Origin: Ceratodon purpureus
Lineage: Eukaryota > Streptophyta > Bryopsida > Pseudoditrichales > Ditrichaceae
Length of the DNA stretch: 64,000 bases
Direction: 5' to 3'
Assembly: GCA_014871385.1 (NCBI GenBank)
Contig: CM026426.1
Coordinates: 2,305,852-2,369,851, forward strand
Made by a program: the position numbers and the translations under genes. The notes under the pieces are model-generated. The model was not told the origin of the DNA. It saw nothing but the letters and a program-made list of their open reading frames with translations, and did not search any database. This document shows positions 62,781-64,000 of the stretch, piece by piece; position 1 is the first letter of the stretch, and each line of letters opens with the position of its first letter.

Positions 62781-64000
62781 ATGCTTGCTCTTTTGTCGAG
62801 GCTAATTCCCCCTTCCTCCATGCATGGGGGAAGCAGTGGACCAACAATCCATCCGCAACGTATGCCGCAGACAAGTGCGTCAGCGGATGATTTGGATCCA
62901 GATTGGGATCCGGAAGAAGTAGGACAGGAGGGAGGAGATTTCGGGACGGGAGGCGGTGGCTTACATTGGGACAGTGCGAGCGGGTTCTCAAGCGGGGATT
63001 CAGACGGCGGAGGCGATGATGGCTTCGAAGTACTCCTAGGGGGGCTACGGCAGTACACGGCTGGGCCCATCTGCGAGGAGGACCAAGGCTTCGAGGCTCG
63101 GTATGTGGAAACAAATTGGCATGCCAAGACTTCGCGATTACAGCCGCGGCATGAGTTCTGTGGCCCTAAGCCGGGATTGAAGGTACAATCCTTTGAGCAC
63201 ATTGGACCTCTAGAGAGCTTCCTTGACATCTGGAATGACAACATTCAACGCAATATTGTCAACCAGTCCAATTCATACGCAGAATGGCAGGATCCGGAGA
63301 CAAGGAAGACGAAGGGTGGGCTCGAGATTCAGGAGAAGATCACTCTAAAAGAACACAGGCAGTTTATAGGTATATGCATACTCATGGCTCTAAGGACGCA
63401 ACCGCACATGAGGGACTTCTACACCGTGCACAGTGATGCATTGCATAGTAAGCAAGTGGCCTCCACGATGCCGCGGAAACGCTTCCTGTACCTGTTGTAG
63501 TGCTTGCATATAGCCTCCAAGGAGTCTTTGACCTATGACAAACACGACCCTCGACATGATCACATTGGTCAAGTCAAGTGGCTTCTCGATTTTCACCCTT
63601 GTTCTAAATTTTCAGTCGTTGTGGAATGCTTCACCGTTCTTGCGTGTTGACGAATCCATGGTCCCCTACAATGGGAGGTACTACTCTTTTAAGCAGTACC
63701 TTTCCCTCAAGCCTATAACCCATGTAATTAAAGTGTGGTGTTTGTGCTGCTCTGTAACTAAGTATGTATTGAACTTCGAGGTTTACATTGGAGCAGCAAA
63801 TGAAGTTATCGCCAGTCTGCCTCAACATTTGTGCGGAGCTAGAGCAGGAGTGGTCTCGCGACTCAGAAGCGGATGGGAAGGAAAGTGGTACATTGTGGCC
63901 ATAGACAACTATATCACTTCCCCGATGTTCTTTGGAAATCTGCTGACCAAGGTCTTTTATGCCGTGGGGACTGCTCAGCAGGGAAGGGTTGGCTTCCCAC
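62781..64000 (+). pseudogene. PiggyBac-type transposase, broken and cut by the window end
   Basis: The first ATG is at 62,781. The N-terminus is acidic and Gly-rich. Residues from about 100 match the piggyBac DDE_Tnp_1_7 start (Phe-Leu-Asp-Ile-Trp-Asn-Asp-Asn-Ile, Leu-Lys-Glu-His-Arg-Gln-Phe-Ile-Gly-Ile, Met-Pro-Arg-Lys-Arg-Phe). A TAG at 63,498-63,500 interrupts the frame, and a one-base shift by 63,622 moves it. From 63,622 a frame stays open to the window end, with the core motifs LRVDESMVPYNGRYYSFKQY and IVAIDNYITSPMFF holding two of the catalytic Asp residues. Further C-terminal parts lie beyond 64,000. Confidence 0.8.

Overview
The window is nuclear DNA of a streptophyte. The evidence is an intact receptor-like cytoplasmic kinase gene of the plant RLCK-VII type with GT-AG introns and one GC-AG intron, TTTAGGG telomere-type repeats, and plant-type Ty3, hAT, CACTA, LINE and piggyBac elements. 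A charophyte alga such as Chara fits the mix of large hAT transposases, unusual retroelement side ORFs and a DUF7869-like gene, but that is a guess from memory, not proof. No rRNA, tRNA or CRISPR array was seen. All coordinates, repeats and counts were read by eye.

Region 1 (102-33,597) is a nest of two elements. The outer one is a minus-strand Ty3-type LTR retrotransposon: 667-bp LTRs at 107-773 and 32,926-33,592, TSD ACTAC on both sides, Asp-tRNA-like primer site, and gag-protease-RT-RNase H-integrase followed by an extra coiled-coil ORF. Inside that extra ORF sits a giant DNA transposon of 23.8 kb (1,654-25,474). It has hAT-type termini (CAGGGTTTTCTAT) and a perfect 8-bp TSD (ATGGAAGC). 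It encodes an intact-looking hAT transposase and about eight cargo genes: an F-box-like protein, a coiled-coil RING protein, a kinase-like protein, a second RING-like protein and several proteins I do not recognise. Clusters of the pentamer GTCCG/CGGAC precede most of its transcription units, often next to a TATA box. This looks like a shared promoter code, and the cargo-carrying hAT is the most interesting object here.

A 451-bp inverted-repeat element occurs twice, once in a cargo gene and once in the retrotransposon RT. Both insertions are seamless, with no target duplication, and an internal 27-bp hairpin is flipped between the two copies.

Region 2 (33.6-44.1 kb) holds a decayed minus-strand gene resembling the retroelement side ORF, a 2.45-kb non-coding CACTA element (TSD CTA), and a two-exon DUF7869-like transposase-related pseudogene with several in-frame stops and a duplicated 3' end. 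Region 3 (44.5-48.9 kb) is a fold-back region: three GC-rich blocks in inverted orientation and a 500-bp hairpin with a telomere-repeat loop.

Region 4 (49.4-52.0 kb) is the one clearly intact host gene, the RLCK. Region 5 (54.4-60.1 kb) is a full-length, decayed minus-strand LINE with a 15-bp TSD. Region 6 (60.4-64.0 kb) holds a decayed ORF and a broken piggyBac transposase that runs off the window end.

Overall the window is mostly mobile DNA. Many coding stretches are open apart from single stops of the kind left by C-to-T change (CAG to TAG, CAA to TAA, CGA to TGA), which suggests decay under cytosine methylation.
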